A DNA stretch of 64,000 nucleotides from Flavobacterium lacisediminis. GTDB taxonomy: Bacteria > Bacteroidota > Bacteroidia > Flavobacteriales > Flavobacteriaceae. Below the pieces are notes generated by a model. The model saw nothing but the letters and a program-made list of their open reading frames with translations, ran no database searches and was not told the origin of the DNA. Shown here in pieces: positions 18,583 to 28,344 of the stretch; the stretch's first letter is position 1, and each line of letters begins with the position of its first letter. A program made the translations under genes and the position numbers. The stretch covers positions 124,345 to 188,344 of the forward strand of contig NZ_JAPCIO010000007.1 in the NCBI RefSeq assembly GCF_025909975.1. Reading direction: 5' to 3'.

Positions 18583-19602
18583 TTATTTAATTTTATTTTT
18601 TAATTCTTCTAAATCGGTAACAATCTTTGGTAAATTTCTAAAATGTACGAATGATTTTGCAAAATCTCCGTAATTAAAAGCAGGACTTCCTTGAACCACT
18701 TCTCCAGCTTCTAAATTTTTACCAATACCTGATTGTGCTTGAATTTTTACTCCATCACCAATTACCAAATGTCCAGCAAAACCTACTTGCCCACCAATTA
18801 AACAATTTTTTCCAATTTTAGTGGTTCCAGCAATACCGGTTTGTGCTGCAATTACAGTATTTTCACCTATTTCAACATTGTGTGCTACTTGAATATGATT
18901 ATCCAATTTCACTCCTTTTCTAATTATAGTTGAACCTAAAGTAGCTCTATCAACCGTTGTACAAGCACCAATTTCAACATCATCTTCAATTATTACATTT
19001 CCAATTTGTGGCACTTTTACATAAGTTCCGTCTTCTTGAGGTGCAAAACCAAATCCGTCAGAACCAATTATTGTTCCTGAGTGAATCGTACATCTATTTC
19101 CAATTACAGTTTCCGAATAAATTCGAACACCAGCAAAGAAAACACAATCATCTCCAATTGTAACATTATCTCCAATGAAACTATTTGGATAAATTTTTAC
19201 ATTTTTACCTATAATTACATTTTTACCAATATAGCAAAAACTTCCTAAATATAAATCAGAACCATAAGTAACACCATCAGAAATTACTGAAGGTTGCTCA
19301 ATTCCTGATTTCATCAATTTTACTTGATTGTAATATTCCAACAACTTTGAAAATGATTTATAAGCATCTTCTACCTTAATTAATGTAGTTGTTATTTCCT
19401 GCTCTGGTTCAAATGTACTATTAACAATAGTAACAGTGGCTTGAGTAGAATAAATGTAATTGATATATTTTGGGTTGGCCAAAAACGTCAAAGACCCTTC
19501 AGTTCCTTCCTCTATTTTAGACAATTTAAAAACTTCAGCGTCTGGATTCCCCACTACTTCACCTTCTAAAATGCCCGCTATTTGTGCTGCTGTAAACTTC
19601 AT
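18583..19602 (-). CDS. lpxD: UDP-3-O-(3-hydroxyacyl)glucosamine N-acyltransferase
   Basis: A 339-residue trimeric hexapeptide acyltransferase for the third lipid A step. The N-terminal uridine-binding domain includes GSLTFLANPKY. The beta-helix has catalytic HIQVAHNVEIGENT, GIAGTTKIG and GGQVGFAGHL, and a C-terminal helix closes the protein. Length is standard, marking this copy rather than 14731-15672 as the canonical LpxD. It heads the lpx genes, with a TAGTTTTG box 20 nt before its start. Confidence 0.95.
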   Translation of the reverse strand: MKFTAAQIAGILEGEVVGNPDAEVFKLSKIEEGTEGSLTFLANPKYINYIYSTQATVTIVNSTFEPEQEITTTLIKVEDAYKSFSKLLEYYNQVKLMKSGIEQPSVISDGVTYGSDLYLGSFCYIGKNVIIGKNVKIYPNSFIGDNVTIGDDCVFFAGVRIYSETVIGNRCTIHSGTIIGSDGFGFAPQEDGTYVKVPQIGNVIIEDDVEIGACTTVDRATLGSTIIRKGVKLDNHIQVAHNVEIGENTVIAAQTGIAGTTKIGKNCLIGGQVGFAGHLVIGDGVKIQAQSGIGKNLEAGEVVQGSPAFNYGDFAKSFVHFRNLPKIVTDLEELKNKIK

Positions 19603-19621
19603 TATAAAATTTTATTACTAT

Positions 19622-19629
19622 CAAAACTA
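19622..19629 (-). promoter_or_regulatory. possible -7 box of the lpx operon
   Basis: The minus strand reads TAGTTTTG, fitting TAnnTTTG, about 20 nt before lpxD. No TTG partner is found at the right distance, so support is weak. Confidence 0.3.
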
Positions 19630-19723
19630 GATAGATTTTGGGGTATAAAAATACTCATTTTCATTCAATACAATGTATTGATTCCGCTTCATCTTGGCAA
19701 AAATATGAAATTAAATTAAAAAG

Positions 19724-20959
19724 CTATGCTTCTAAGACCACTTTTGGAAAACATATGAAATATTTTGTCACAGGTTTTGATAAAGCTTTTAAATGTAATT
19801 GGTCAGATGCTTCTACAACATCTTCAATAGTTTTGTCTTTTTTTAAGATTCGAATTGGCTCACTTGATTTACTATACGCTTGATTTTTTAACTTGCCTTT
19901 GAATACAAAATAATCCGCTTCTTTATCGGAAATTCCGGCAATTGCAATATATTTATTTTTTATTGCTAATAGATTCTCTTTGTTTGGTTTATCATCGGTC
20001 ATTTGAATCTTTAGTAAATCACGATTCAATATCATTCTACATAAAGATTGCAGTACAAAATCATCATGAAATTGCCACGATTTGATTGCTCCCATCACAT
20101 CATAATCATCCAAATAAGAAAATTTATCTAAAACACTTTTATCAAAATCAGACAAAGAAATTTTGTTTTGCATGAAAAATTGCAACGATTCGCTGCAAGG
20201 CAATACAATTCCTTTTTGAGTTAATTCTTTTGCACGTTTTAGAATTTTGGTCAAGATTAATTCAGCAACCACACTTGTTTTGTGTAAATACGCTTGCCAA
20301 TACATTAATCTTCGCGCAACCAAAAACTTTTCTACTGAGTAAATTCCTTTTTCTTCAATAACCAAATAATCATCTTGCACGTTCATCATTTGAATCAAAC
20401 GTTCGCTATTAATATTTCCTTCGGCTACACCGCTGTAGAAACTATCTCGTTTTAAATAATCCATTCTATCCATATCTAACTGACTTGAAATCAATTGCAA
20501 CATGAATTTTCTATGATATTCCCCTTTAAAAACTTGAATCGCAAGTGATAATTTCCCATCAAATTCTTTATTTAATTGCTCCATGAACAACAACGATAAT
20601 TCTTCATGATGCACTTCTTCCACTATACTGTGTTCCATGGCATGACTGTAAGGACCGTGACCAATATCGTGCAACAAAATAGCAATATATAATGCGTTTT
20701 CTTCTTCTTCCGAAATTGCAACACCTTTAAACTGCAAGGTTTGAACCGCTTTTTGCATAATATGCATACAACCCAACGCATGATGAAAACGCGTATGATG
20801 CGCACCCGGATAAACCAAATACGACATTCCCATTTGAGAAATTCTTCGCAAACGCTGAAAGTAAGGATGCTGAATTAAATCGTAAATTAAAGAATTAGGA
20901 ATGGTAATAAAACCATAAATTGGATCGTTGAATATTTTGAGTTTATTGGTTTGGCTCAC
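19724..20959 (-). CDS. HD-domain phosphohydrolase
   Basis: A 411-residue cytosolic protein of the dGTPase/SAMHD1-like HD superfamily. The metal-binding residues are visible in HTRFHHALGCMHIM and LLHDIGHGPYSHAME. Such enzymes hydrolyse nucleoside triphosphates or nucleotides, but the substrate cannot be read. The only start that keeps the conserved N-terminus (MSQTNKLKIFNDPIYGF) is a GTG at 20957-20959. It lies upstream of the lpx genes with 121 nt between, and is divergent from porX. Confidence 0.85.
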   Translation of the reverse strand: MSQTNKLKIFNDPIYGFITIPNSLIYDLIQHPYFQRLRRISQMGMSYLVYPGAHHTRFHHALGCMHIMQKAVQTLQFKGVAISEEEENALYIAILLHDIGHGPYSHAMEHSIVEEVHHEELSLLFMEQLNKEFDGKLSLAIQVFKGEYHRKFMLQLISSQLDMDRMDYLKRDSFYSGVAEGNINSERLIQMMNVQDDYLVIEEKGIYSVEKFLVARRLMYWQAYLHKTSVVAELILTKILKRAKELTQKGIVLPCSESLQFFMQNKISLSDFDKSVLDKFSYLDDYDVMGAIKSWQFHDDFVLQSLCRMILNRDLLKIQMTDDKPNKENLLAIKNKYIAIAGISDKEADYFVFKGKLKNQAYSKSSEPIRILKKDKTIEDVVEASDQLHLKALSKPVTKYFICFPKVVLEA

Positions 20960-21092
20960 AAGTATAAATTTTGAGTAACAAATGTAGCGATTTTTTACAA
21001 AAAGAATTGTTTAAAACTAATGGGAAATTTTATACTAAATTTAATACAATGGTCGTTTAATAAATACTAACTTGCACACAAATTAAGAAGAA

Positions 21093-22646
21093 ATGAGCCA
21101 GATAAAAATCCTTTGGGTTGATGATGAAATTGATTTATTAAAACCACATATCCTTTTTTTAGAAAAGAAAAATTATCATGTAACTACCTGTAATAACGGG
21201 CAAGATGCTATTGATTTGTTTGACGAAAACAATTTTGATGTGGTATTTTTAGATGAAAATATGCCGGGTTTAAGTGGTTTGGAAACTTTATCTGAATTAA
21301 AAGAAAAGAAATCTTCGGTTCCGGTGATTATGATTACCAAAAGTGAAGAAGAATATATCATGGAAGAAGCCATCGGTTCTAAAATTGCCGATTATTTGAT
21401 AAAACCTGTAAATCCAAATCAGATTTTATTGAGTTTAAAAAAGAATTTAGACCATTCACGATTGATTTCTGAGAAAACTACTTTGGATTATCAGAAAGAA
21501 TTTAGAAAAATTGCGATGGATATGGCAATGGTTCGTACCTATGAAGATTGGGTGGAATTATACAAAAAACTATTGTTCTGGGAATTAGAGTTGGAAAACA
21601 TTGAAGACCAAAGCATGGTAGAAATTTTGGAAAGTCAAAAAGCTGAAGCCAATATGCAATTTGGTAAATTCATCGAGCGTAATTACGAAGATTGGTTCCA
21701 ACCAAAAGCTGATAAGCCGGTGCTTTCTCATGAAATTTTTGGTGAATTAGTAGCGCCTGAAATCCGTAAAAAAGACAAACCTATTCTATTCGTTGTTATT
21801 GATAATTTGCGTTATGACCAATGGAAAGCGTTTGAAAGCGTTGTAAACAATCACTACAAATTAGAAAAAGAAGTGAGTTACTTCTCTATTCTACCAACTG
21901 CTACACAATATGCTCGTAATGCGATATTTTCTGGATTAACACCTTTGGAAATGGAAAAGAAATTCCCGCAATATTGGAAAAACGATCCAGATGAAGGAGG
22001 AAAAAATCTGTATGAAGGCGAATTTTTAACCGAGCAATTAAAACGTTTGGGATTAAACATCAAGCAAGAATATTTTAAGATTACCAATTTTGCTTCGGGA
22101 AAAAAATTAGCCGATAACTTCAAGTCGTTAAAAAACAACGATTTGACTACTATTGTTTACAACTTTGTAGATATGTTATCGCACGCTAAAACAGAAATGG
22201 ATGTGGTGAAAGAACTAGCTTCAAACGACAAAGCGTATCGTTCTTTAACGGCAAGTTGGTTTAAAAACTCTCCGCTTTTGGATATGATTCAGCAAGCTCA
22301 ACAACTTGGTTTTAGATTGATTATAACTACCGACCATGGAACTATCAATTGTAAAAATCCGTCGAAAGTTATTGGTGATAAAAACACGAGTTTAAATCTT
22401 CGCTATAAAACAGGAAGAAGTTTAACCTATGAAGACAAAGACGTTTATGCTGTGAAAGATCCGAAAAAAATTGGTTTACCAGCTCTAAACATGAGTAGCT
22501 CTTTTATTTTTGCGAAAAACGATTTATTTTTGGCATACGTTAATAACTACAATCATTATGTGAGTTATTACCGAAATACCTATCAACACGGTGGAATTTC
22601 ATTAGAAGAAATGGTGATTCCGTTTTTAGTTTTAGAACCAAGATAA
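21093..22646 (+). CDS. porX: PorX: response regulator fused to a PglZ domain
   Basis: A 517-residue two-domain regulator. The receiver domain (1-120) has D10/D11, phosphoacceptor Asp54 in VVFLDENMPG and conserved MITKSEE. After a helical linker, the PglZ domain (about 210-517) is of the alkaline phosphatase superfamily, with VVIDNLRYDQW and TTDHGTINC metal-binding motifs. PorX works with the kinase PorY to control type IX secretion and gliding genes, and PorX proteins have been described as oligonucleotide phosphodiesterases. PorY is not in this window, as is usual for this orphan arrangement. Followed 26 nt later by tsaE. Confidence 0.95.
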   Translation: MSQIKILWVDDEIDLLKPHILFLEKKNYHVTTCNNGQDAIDLFDENNFDVVFLDENMPGLSGLETLSELKEKKSSVPVIMITKSEEEYIMEEAIGSKIADYLIKPVNPNQILLSLKKNLDHSRLISEKTTLDYQKEFRKIAMDMAMVRTYEDWVELYKKLLFWELELENIEDQSMVEILESQKAEANMQFGKFIERNYEDWFQPKADKPVLSHEIFGELVAPEIRKKDKPILFVVIDNLRYDQWKAFESVVNNHYKLEKEVSYFSILPTATQYARNAIFSGLTPLEMEKKFPQYWKNDPDEGGKNLYEGEFLTEQLKRLGLNIKQEYFKITNFASGKKLADNFKSLKNNDLTTIVYNFVDMLSHAKTEMDVVKELASNDKAYRSLTASWFKNSPLLDMIQQAQQLGFRLIITTDHGTINCKNPSKVIGDKNTSLNLRYKTGRSLTYEDKDVYAVKDPKKIGLPALNMSSSFIFAKNDLFLAYVNNYNHYVSYYRNTYQHGGISLEEMVIPFLVLEPR

Positions 22647-22672
22647 TAGTGTTCAGTTAACTTAGAATATAT

Positions 22673-23086
22673 ATGACGATAATTTTTTCATTAGACGAAA
22701 TCACAAACGTTGCCAAACAAATATTAGCCACGCCATCATTAAAAAAAGTAATTACATTTCACGCTCAAATGGGTGCTGGAAAAACCACTTTAATCAAAGA
22801 GTTAGTCAAGGAATTAGGCGTAAAAGATAATTCGAGCAGTCCAACCTTTTCTTTAGTGAATGAATATCGCACGTTTGAAGGTGAAATCGTATATCATTTT
22901 GATTTGTACCGATTAAATTCAGAAGAAGAAGGTTACGACATGGGATTAGACGAATATTTCTATTCTGATAATTGGTGTTTTATCGAATGGCCAGAAAAAA
23001 CACCCAATTTAATTCCAATAGACCACGCCAGTATTTCAATAAAAGTAATGGCGGACGGCAAAAGAGAATTGACCTTGAAGAACTAA
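22673..23086 (+). CDS. tsaE: tRNA threonylcarbamoyladenosine biosynthesis ATPase TsaE
   Basis: A 137-residue P-loop ATPase needed with TsaB/TsaD for t6A37 on ANN-decoding tRNAs. The Walker A is GAGKTTLIKEL, followed by SSPTFSLVNEY, HFDLYRL and FIEWPEK, all typical. It forms a unit with porX; its partner tsaD is at 34060. Confidence 0.95.
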   Translation: MTIIFSLDEITNVAKQILATPSLKKVITFHAQMGAGKTTLIKELVKELGVKDNSSSPTFSLVNEYRTFEGEIVYHFDLYRLNSEEEGYDMGLDEYFYSDNWCFIEWPEKTPNLIPIDHASISIKVMADGKRELTLKN

Positions 23087-23145
23087 AAGATTCTTTTCTA
23101 TTTTAAAAAATATTCCTAAATTGGTACCACAAAAAACAACGCAAC

Positions 23146-24342
23146 ATGTCCATTTATAGTCCATTTTCGAAATCACAACTATTACCACAAGAAGAAAAGC
23201 TAGAAGTGGCGCGTCATAAAAGTGAGTTGTTTATAGGAATTCCTAAAGAAACTTCTTATCAAGAACGTCGTATTTGCTTAACACCAGATGCCGTTTCTTC
23301 ATTAGTTTCACATGGACATCGCGTAATGTTAGAAGCTGGAGCTGGAGAATGTTCAAGTTATACCGATAAAGAATACAGCGATGCAGGTGCCGAAATAACT
23401 CAAGACACAAAAAAAGTATTGGGATGCCCAATGATTTTAAAAGTGGAACCACCTACTCTAGCCGAACTAGAAATGATGAATCCGCAAACTATTGTTATTT
23501 CAGCAATTCAATTAAAAACACAGAAAAAAGAATATTTTGAAGCTTTAGCTACTAAAAGAATTACTGCCTTAGCTTTCGAATTTATAAAAGATGAAGATGG
23601 TTCCTATCCAGCAGTAAAATCACTATCTGAAATTGCAGGAACTGCTTCGGTTTTAATCGCTTCCGAATTAATGATTGGAGAAAACATTGGAAAAGGATTA
23701 TTGTTTGGAAATATTACAGGAGTTCCACCTACAAAAGTAGTTATCATTGGAGCTGGAACGGTTGCAGAATATGCTGCCAGAACGGCTTTAGGACTTGGGG
23801 CAACTGTGAAAGTATTTGACAATTCGATTACCAAATTACGCCGTTTACAAAACACATTAAATCAAAGAATATTTACTTCTACCATACAAGAAAAATCACT
23901 TTTAAAAGCACTTCGTCGTTGTGATGTTGCCATTGGTGCGATGAAAGGAAAAAACCGTGCTCCAATTGTGGTTACTGAAACTATGGTAGAACATATGAAA
24001 AAAGGAGCTGTTATTGTAGATGTTAGTATTGATACAGGAGGTTGTTTTGAAACTTCAGAGGTCACTACTCATGAAAAACCAACCTTTATTAAAAACGGAG
24101 TAATTCATTATTGTGTTCCAAATATTCCTTCTCGATATTCTAAAACGGCTTCAATGTCAATTAGTAATATCATTTCTCCTTTCTTATTACATATTGCAGA
24201 CGATGGAGGAATTGAAACCGCTATACGTTGCAACAGAGGTTTAAAGCACGGAATTTATTCCTATCACGGAGTTTTAACCAATAAAGCAATTGCCGATTGG
24301 TTTAATTTAGAGTATCGCGATATCAATTTGATTGTTTTTTAA
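23146..24342 (+). CDS. ald: alanine dehydrogenase
   Basis: A 398-residue NAD-dependent oxidoreductase of the AlaDH/PNT family that interconverts L-alanine and pyruvate plus ammonia. The N-terminal substrate domain has IGIPKETSYQERRICLTPDAV and a KVEPP motif; the Rossmann domain has VVIIGAGTVAEYAARTALGLGA and later VDVSIDTGGCFETS. It carries about 30 extra N-terminal residues relative to short AlaDH, as common in flavobacteria. It is 59 nt after tsaE with a near-consensus TAAATTGG upstream. Confidence 0.9.
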   Translation: MSIYSPFSKSQLLPQEEKLEVARHKSELFIGIPKETSYQERRICLTPDAVSSLVSHGHRVMLEAGAGECSSYTDKEYSDAGAEITQDTKKVLGCPMILKVEPPTLAELEMMNPQTIVISAIQLKTQKKEYFEALATKRITALAFEFIKDEDGSYPAVKSLSEIAGTASVLIASELMIGENIGKGLLFGNITGVPPTKVVIIGAGTVAEYAARTALGLGATVKVFDNSITKLRRLQNTLNQRIFTSTIQEKSLLKALRRCDVAIGAMKGKNRAPIVVTETMVEHMKKGAVIVDVSIDTGGCFETSEVTTHEKPTFIKNGVIHYCVPNIPSRYSKTASMSISNIISPFLLHIADDGGIETAIRCNRGLKHGIYSYHGVLTNKAIADWFNLEYRDINLIVF

Positions 24343-24377
24343 AGTTAAAATCTAAGGACTATGTGTATAATTTAAAC

Positions 24378-24385
24378 TAAATTTG
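24378..24385 (+). promoter_or_regulatory. -7 box before the DUF4258 gene
   Basis: TAAATTTG matches TAnnTTTG 15 nt before the ATG; no convincing -33 element. Confidence 0.3.
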
Positions 24386-24400
24386 CACAAATTATTATTT

Positions 24401-24787
24401 ATGAAGTTTCAGTTTCGTTTAGCATATTATTTATTTGGATTATTATTAGGTGGTGTTTTCGTGGTTTGGTTTTTAAAAGCCAAAGCTGATGATAAAGGTG
24501 TTGAATTTTGTTACATGCCAAATTGCCGTGTTTTGAAAGATTTACGTAGTAAATCTTTAGAAATTGATTCGGTTGCTAGACAAGCATTAGATGCAAAATG
24601 GGTTACTTTAGAAGATGTCAAGATGAGCTTGCAATATGGCGATGTAGATTTCGGAAAAAGTAACGAACCTTATCGAAAAGGCAAGATTTACGTTATTGAA
24701 GGTAAAACTTCTAAAAATGAAGATATTACAATTACAATGGTTAATTATACTAACAAAGTCTTGTTAGAAAAGATAGAAAAAAAGTAA
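24401..24787 (+). CDS. DUF4258 membrane-anchored protein
   Basis: A 128-residue protein with one N-terminal membrane helix (about residues 6-26) and an outer domain bearing the DUF4258 pattern (FCYMPNCRVLKDL, YGDVDFGKSN, IYVIEG). The ATG at 24401 is chosen over an in-frame TTG at 24383, because the TTG lies within the TAAATTTG box and only adds a non-hydrophobic lead. Function unknown. Confidence 0.7.
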   Translation: MKFQFRLAYYLFGLLLGGVFVVWFLKAKADDKGVEFCYMPNCRVLKDLRSKSLEIDSVARQALDAKWVTLEDVKMSLQYGDVDFGKSNEPYRKGKIYVIEGKTSKNEDITITMVNYTNKVLLEKIEKK

Positions 24788-24804
24788 TTTTTTTACTAAA
24801 ACAC

Positions 24805-24834
24805 TTGCAAAAACAAATATTCCTTGTATATTTG
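24805..24834 (+). promoter_or_regulatory. tRNA-Val promoter
   Basis: TTG at 24805-24807, 19-nt spacer, TATATTTG at 24827-24834, matching the Bacteroidota consensus at both boxes. It lies 35 nt before the tRNA. Confidence 0.7.
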
Positions 24835-24869
24835 CACTCGCAATACGGTAATAGTAAAGCACTTTATTG

Positions 24870-24947
24870 GGGCGATTAGCTCAGCTGGTTCAGAGCACCT
24901 CGTTTACACCGAGGGGGTCGGGGGTTCGAACCCCTCATCGCCCACCA
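24870..24947 (+). tRNA. tRNA-Val (anticodon TAC)
   Basis: Full cloverleaf: acceptor GGGCGAT with ATCGCCC, D stem GCTC/GAGC, anticodon stem CCTCG/CGAGG around loop TTTACAC, and T loop TTCGAAC. CCA is encoded at 24945-24947. Confidence 0.97.
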
Positions 24948-24951
24948 AATT

Positions 24952-24978
24952 AAATCCTACAGAAATGTAGGATTTTTT
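24952..24978 (+). terminator. terminator after tRNA-Val
   Basis: AAATCCTAC-AGAAAT-GTAGGATTTTTT hairpin with T-tract directly behind the tRNA. Confidence 0.85.
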
Positions 24979-25093
24979 GTTTTATATAATATTGAAAATC
25001 AATATGACTACAAAAAACACACTTTAATTATAAAGTAAATCATACCAGTTTATGGATTATTTCATAGCGATATAGAAGAAAACAATAAAAAGA

Positions 25094-25810
25094 ATGAAGA
25101 AAGCAATAGTAATCGGAGCAACATCTGGAATAGGCAAAGAGCTTGCAAAATTATTAGCAAACGATAATTATAAAGTTGGATTAACTGGTAGGAGAACCGA
25201 ATTGCTTAAAGAATTGAAAAAGGAAAAACCAAATTCTTATTTAATCAAATCATTTGATGTAACAGATACAAAAATTACGATTGAAAAATTAGAAGAATTA
25301 ACAACGGAACTTGGCGGACTTGATTTACTTATTATTAGCTCAGGAACTGGAAACATTAATGAAGATTTAGATTTTAAAGTTGAAAATCAAACTATTAACA
25401 CAAATGTTATTGGCTTTACGTGCATTATAGATTGGAGTTTTAATTATTTTAAAAATCAAAAATTTGGGCATATTGTAGCAATAAGTTCAATTGGAGGGCT
25501 TCGAGGTAGCAGACAAGCACCTGCCTACAATGCAACAAAAGCATATCAAATAAATTATTTAGAGGGGCTGAGACAGAAAGCTACAAAACTCAAGAAATCA
25601 ATTTTTATAACAGACATTAGACCTGGACTTGTTGATACCGAAATGGCAAAAGGCGAAGGGTTGTTTTGGGTAATGCCTGTTGAAAAAACAGCAAAACAAA
25701 TTTATAAAGCAATTATCAACAAAAAAAAGATAGCTTACGTCACTAAACGATGGAAAATTATTGCGACAATATTAAAAGTTATACCTAGAGTATTATACGA
25801 GAAAATGTAA
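25094..25810 (+). CDS. SDR family NAD(P)-dependent oxidoreductase
   Basis: A 238-residue classical short-chain dehydrogenase: cofactor motif GATSGIGKE at residues 8-16, ISSGTGN in place of the usual NNAG, catalytic Ser in AISSIGG, and YNATK with Tyr and Lys. The C-terminal third (KKIAYVTKRWKIIATILKVIPRVLYEKM) is basic and hydrophobic and may contact the membrane. Substrate unknown. It is monocistronic after tRNA-Val. Confidence 0.85.
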   Translation: MKKAIVIGATSGIGKELAKLLANDNYKVGLTGRRTELLKELKKEKPNSYLIKSFDVTDTKITIEKLEELTTELGGLDLLIISSGTGNINEDLDFKVENQTINTNVIGFTCIIDWSFNYFKNQKFGHIVAISSIGGLRGSRQAPAYNATKAYQINYLEGLRQKATKLKKSIFITDIRPGLVDTEMAKGEGLFWVMPVEKTAKQIYKAIINKKKIAYVTKRWKIIATILKVIPRVLYEKM

Positions 25811-25918
25811 AACATTAGGCTAGATTCATGTCTAAATACAGTTTTTTAGTGTCACAAAAATTAATTTTAGAAATCAAATTTTGTGCTAAAAATAACAAGC
25901 TTTGAATAAAATCATAAA

Positions 25919-26290
25919 TTAAACTTCATCCAATCCCAATAACAATAACTGCGCAGTAGCTTCATTGGTAGCTAAAGGCACGTTGTGAACATCACAAATA
26001 CGAATTAACATATTGATATCCGCTTCATGCGCGTGACTAGAATTTGGATCTTTGAAGAATAATACCATTTTTGTTTTTCCTTCTGCAACACGTGCAGCAA
26101 TTTGAGCATCTCCACCTAATGGACCTGAAAGCATTTTTTTTACTTTAAAACCAGCTGCTTCTGCCCTTCCACCTGTAGTTCCAGTTGCGATTATTTTTAT
26201 TTTTTCTTTTGACAAAATGACTTTGTTCTTGTTTAAGAACTGCACCATATCTGCTTTTTTTCCGTCGTGAGCTATAATTGCGATTTCCAT
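25919..26290 (-). CDS. mgsA: methylglyoxal synthase
   Basis: A 123-residue enzyme converting dihydroxyacetone phosphate to methylglyoxal and phosphate. The start at 26288-26290 gives MEIAIIAHDGKK, the family N-terminus; a longer frame upstream adds 14 unrelated residues. GTTGGRAEAAG binds phosphate and LSGPLGGDAQIAARVAEG holds the catalytic Asp. FKDPNSSHAHEADI completes the site. It is in a group of sugar-phosphate genes and offers an overflow bypass of lower glycolysis. Confidence 0.93.
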   Translation of the reverse strand: MEIAIIAHDGKKADMVQFLNKNKVILSKEKIKIIATGTTGGRAEAAGFKVKKMLSGPLGGDAQIAARVAEGKTKMVLFFKDPNSSHAHEADINMLIRICDVHNVPLATNEATAQLLLLGLDEV

Positions 26291-26320
26291 ACTAATTGAT
26301 TTCCTTACAAAGATAAAAAG

Positions 26321-26360
26321 AAAAAATCCCAAATACGTTCAGAACGATTTGAGATTTTTT
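26321..26360 (-). terminator. imperfect terminator hairpin after the sugar kinase
   Basis: AAAAAATC and GATTTTTT pair around a bulged CAAAT/ATTTG stem. It lies between the kinase stop and mgsA. Confidence 0.55.
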
Positions 26361-26380
26361 CTACTTTAAATTTATTTTAG

Positions 26381-27232
26381 TTATTTGTTCAGAATGTGAT
26401 ACGCAATTAAACCATCAATTGGACGGCGCAGAACATTTCCTATGGTGATGCCGTGTTTACCTAATACTTCTGTTAATTCATCTTTCAAATAAAATGCAAT
26501 CGAACCAACAAAATGCACGGGAACTTCTTTACAATTTTCGAATTGTTCAATATAATTCTCTACGAAGCTTTCCATTTCTCTATGGATAAATTTCTGACAA
26601 AATGCGGTGTCTTTATGTTTAATTAAAAACTTAGCAAATGTTGCTAGATAAGCATTTGGATTAGGCTCTTTATATAAATTATGTTTGATATAATCCGCAT
26701 CAACGTTGTATTCTTCTTCGAATTCTTGTGCTAATTCTTTTGGCATTTTATTAAAGTAATATCCACGAATTAAATGACGTCCAAAACGATTTCCAGAACA
26801 ATCATCCATAGCAATATAACCAAGAGATTGTACTTTTTGATGCAATACTTTTCCATCAAAATAACTACAATTAGAACCTGTTCCTAAAATACAAACAATA
26901 GCTTCTTCGTCTTTTGGAGTAGTTGCATATACCGCTGCATAGGTATCTTCGTGAACTACTACAGCAGCGTTTTTAAAATAATTTTGAAAAACTAGAGTTA
27001 AAAAGTCTTTCATTCTATCGGTTCCACAGCCTGCTCCGTAGAAAAACAAATGAGTAGCTTTATCTTTATTGTGTGAAATATCAAACTTATCGTCTAAACG
27101 ATTGATAATTTCTTCTTTGTCTAATACTTCAGGGTTTAATCCTAAAGTTTGAGTAGTGAATAATACTTTTCCGTTATCATCAATAGCAATCCAATCGGCT
27201 TTAGTAGAACCACTGTCAACTAATAATTTCAT
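26381..27232 (-). CDS. BadF/BadG-type sugar kinase, N-acetylglucosamine kinase-like
   Basis: A 283-residue ASKHA-fold ATPase. Phosphate 1 motif LLVDSGSTKADW, phosphate 2 CILGTGSNCSYFDG, and GYIAMDDCSGNRFGRHLIRGYYF near the sugar site resemble eukaryotic-type N-acetylglucosamine kinase of the BadF family. It probably phosphorylates N-acetylglucosamine or another amino sugar recovered from cell wall or chitin. It follows gap after a strong terminator, so it is likely its own unit. Confidence 0.85.
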   Translation of the reverse strand: MKLLVDSGSTKADWIAIDDNGKVLFTTQTLGLNPEVLDKEEIINRLDDKFDISHNKDKATHLFFYGAGCGTDRMKDFLTLVFQNYFKNAAVVVHEDTYAAVYATTPKDEEAIVCILGTGSNCSYFDGKVLHQKVQSLGYIAMDDCSGNRFGRHLIRGYYFNKMPKELAQEFEEEYNVDADYIKHNLYKEPNPNAYLATFAKFLIKHKDTAFCQKFIHREMESFVENYIEQFENCKEVPVHFVGSIAFYLKDELTEVLGKHGITIGNVLRRPIDGLIAYHILNK

Positions 27233-27261
27233 TTGGTTGGTGTTAGTTTAGGTTAAGCAGT

Positions 27262-27298
27262 AAAAAATCCCGCACACAAATGTAACGGGATTTTTTTT
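27262..27298 (-). terminator. terminator of the pfkA-gap operon
   Basis: AAAATCCCG and CGGGATTTT arms with T-run on both strands, just after the gap stop codon. Confidence 0.8.
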
Positions 27299-27306
27299 AA
27301 CAAATA

Positions 27307-28332
<1,026 letters not shown>

Positions 28333-28344
28333 TTACTATTTTTA

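Noticed and set aside
24870..25810. tRNA-Val as an integration site with the SDR gene as cargo
   Set aside because: No integrase, no direct repeat of the tRNA 3' end downstream, and the SDR has no mobile neighbours.
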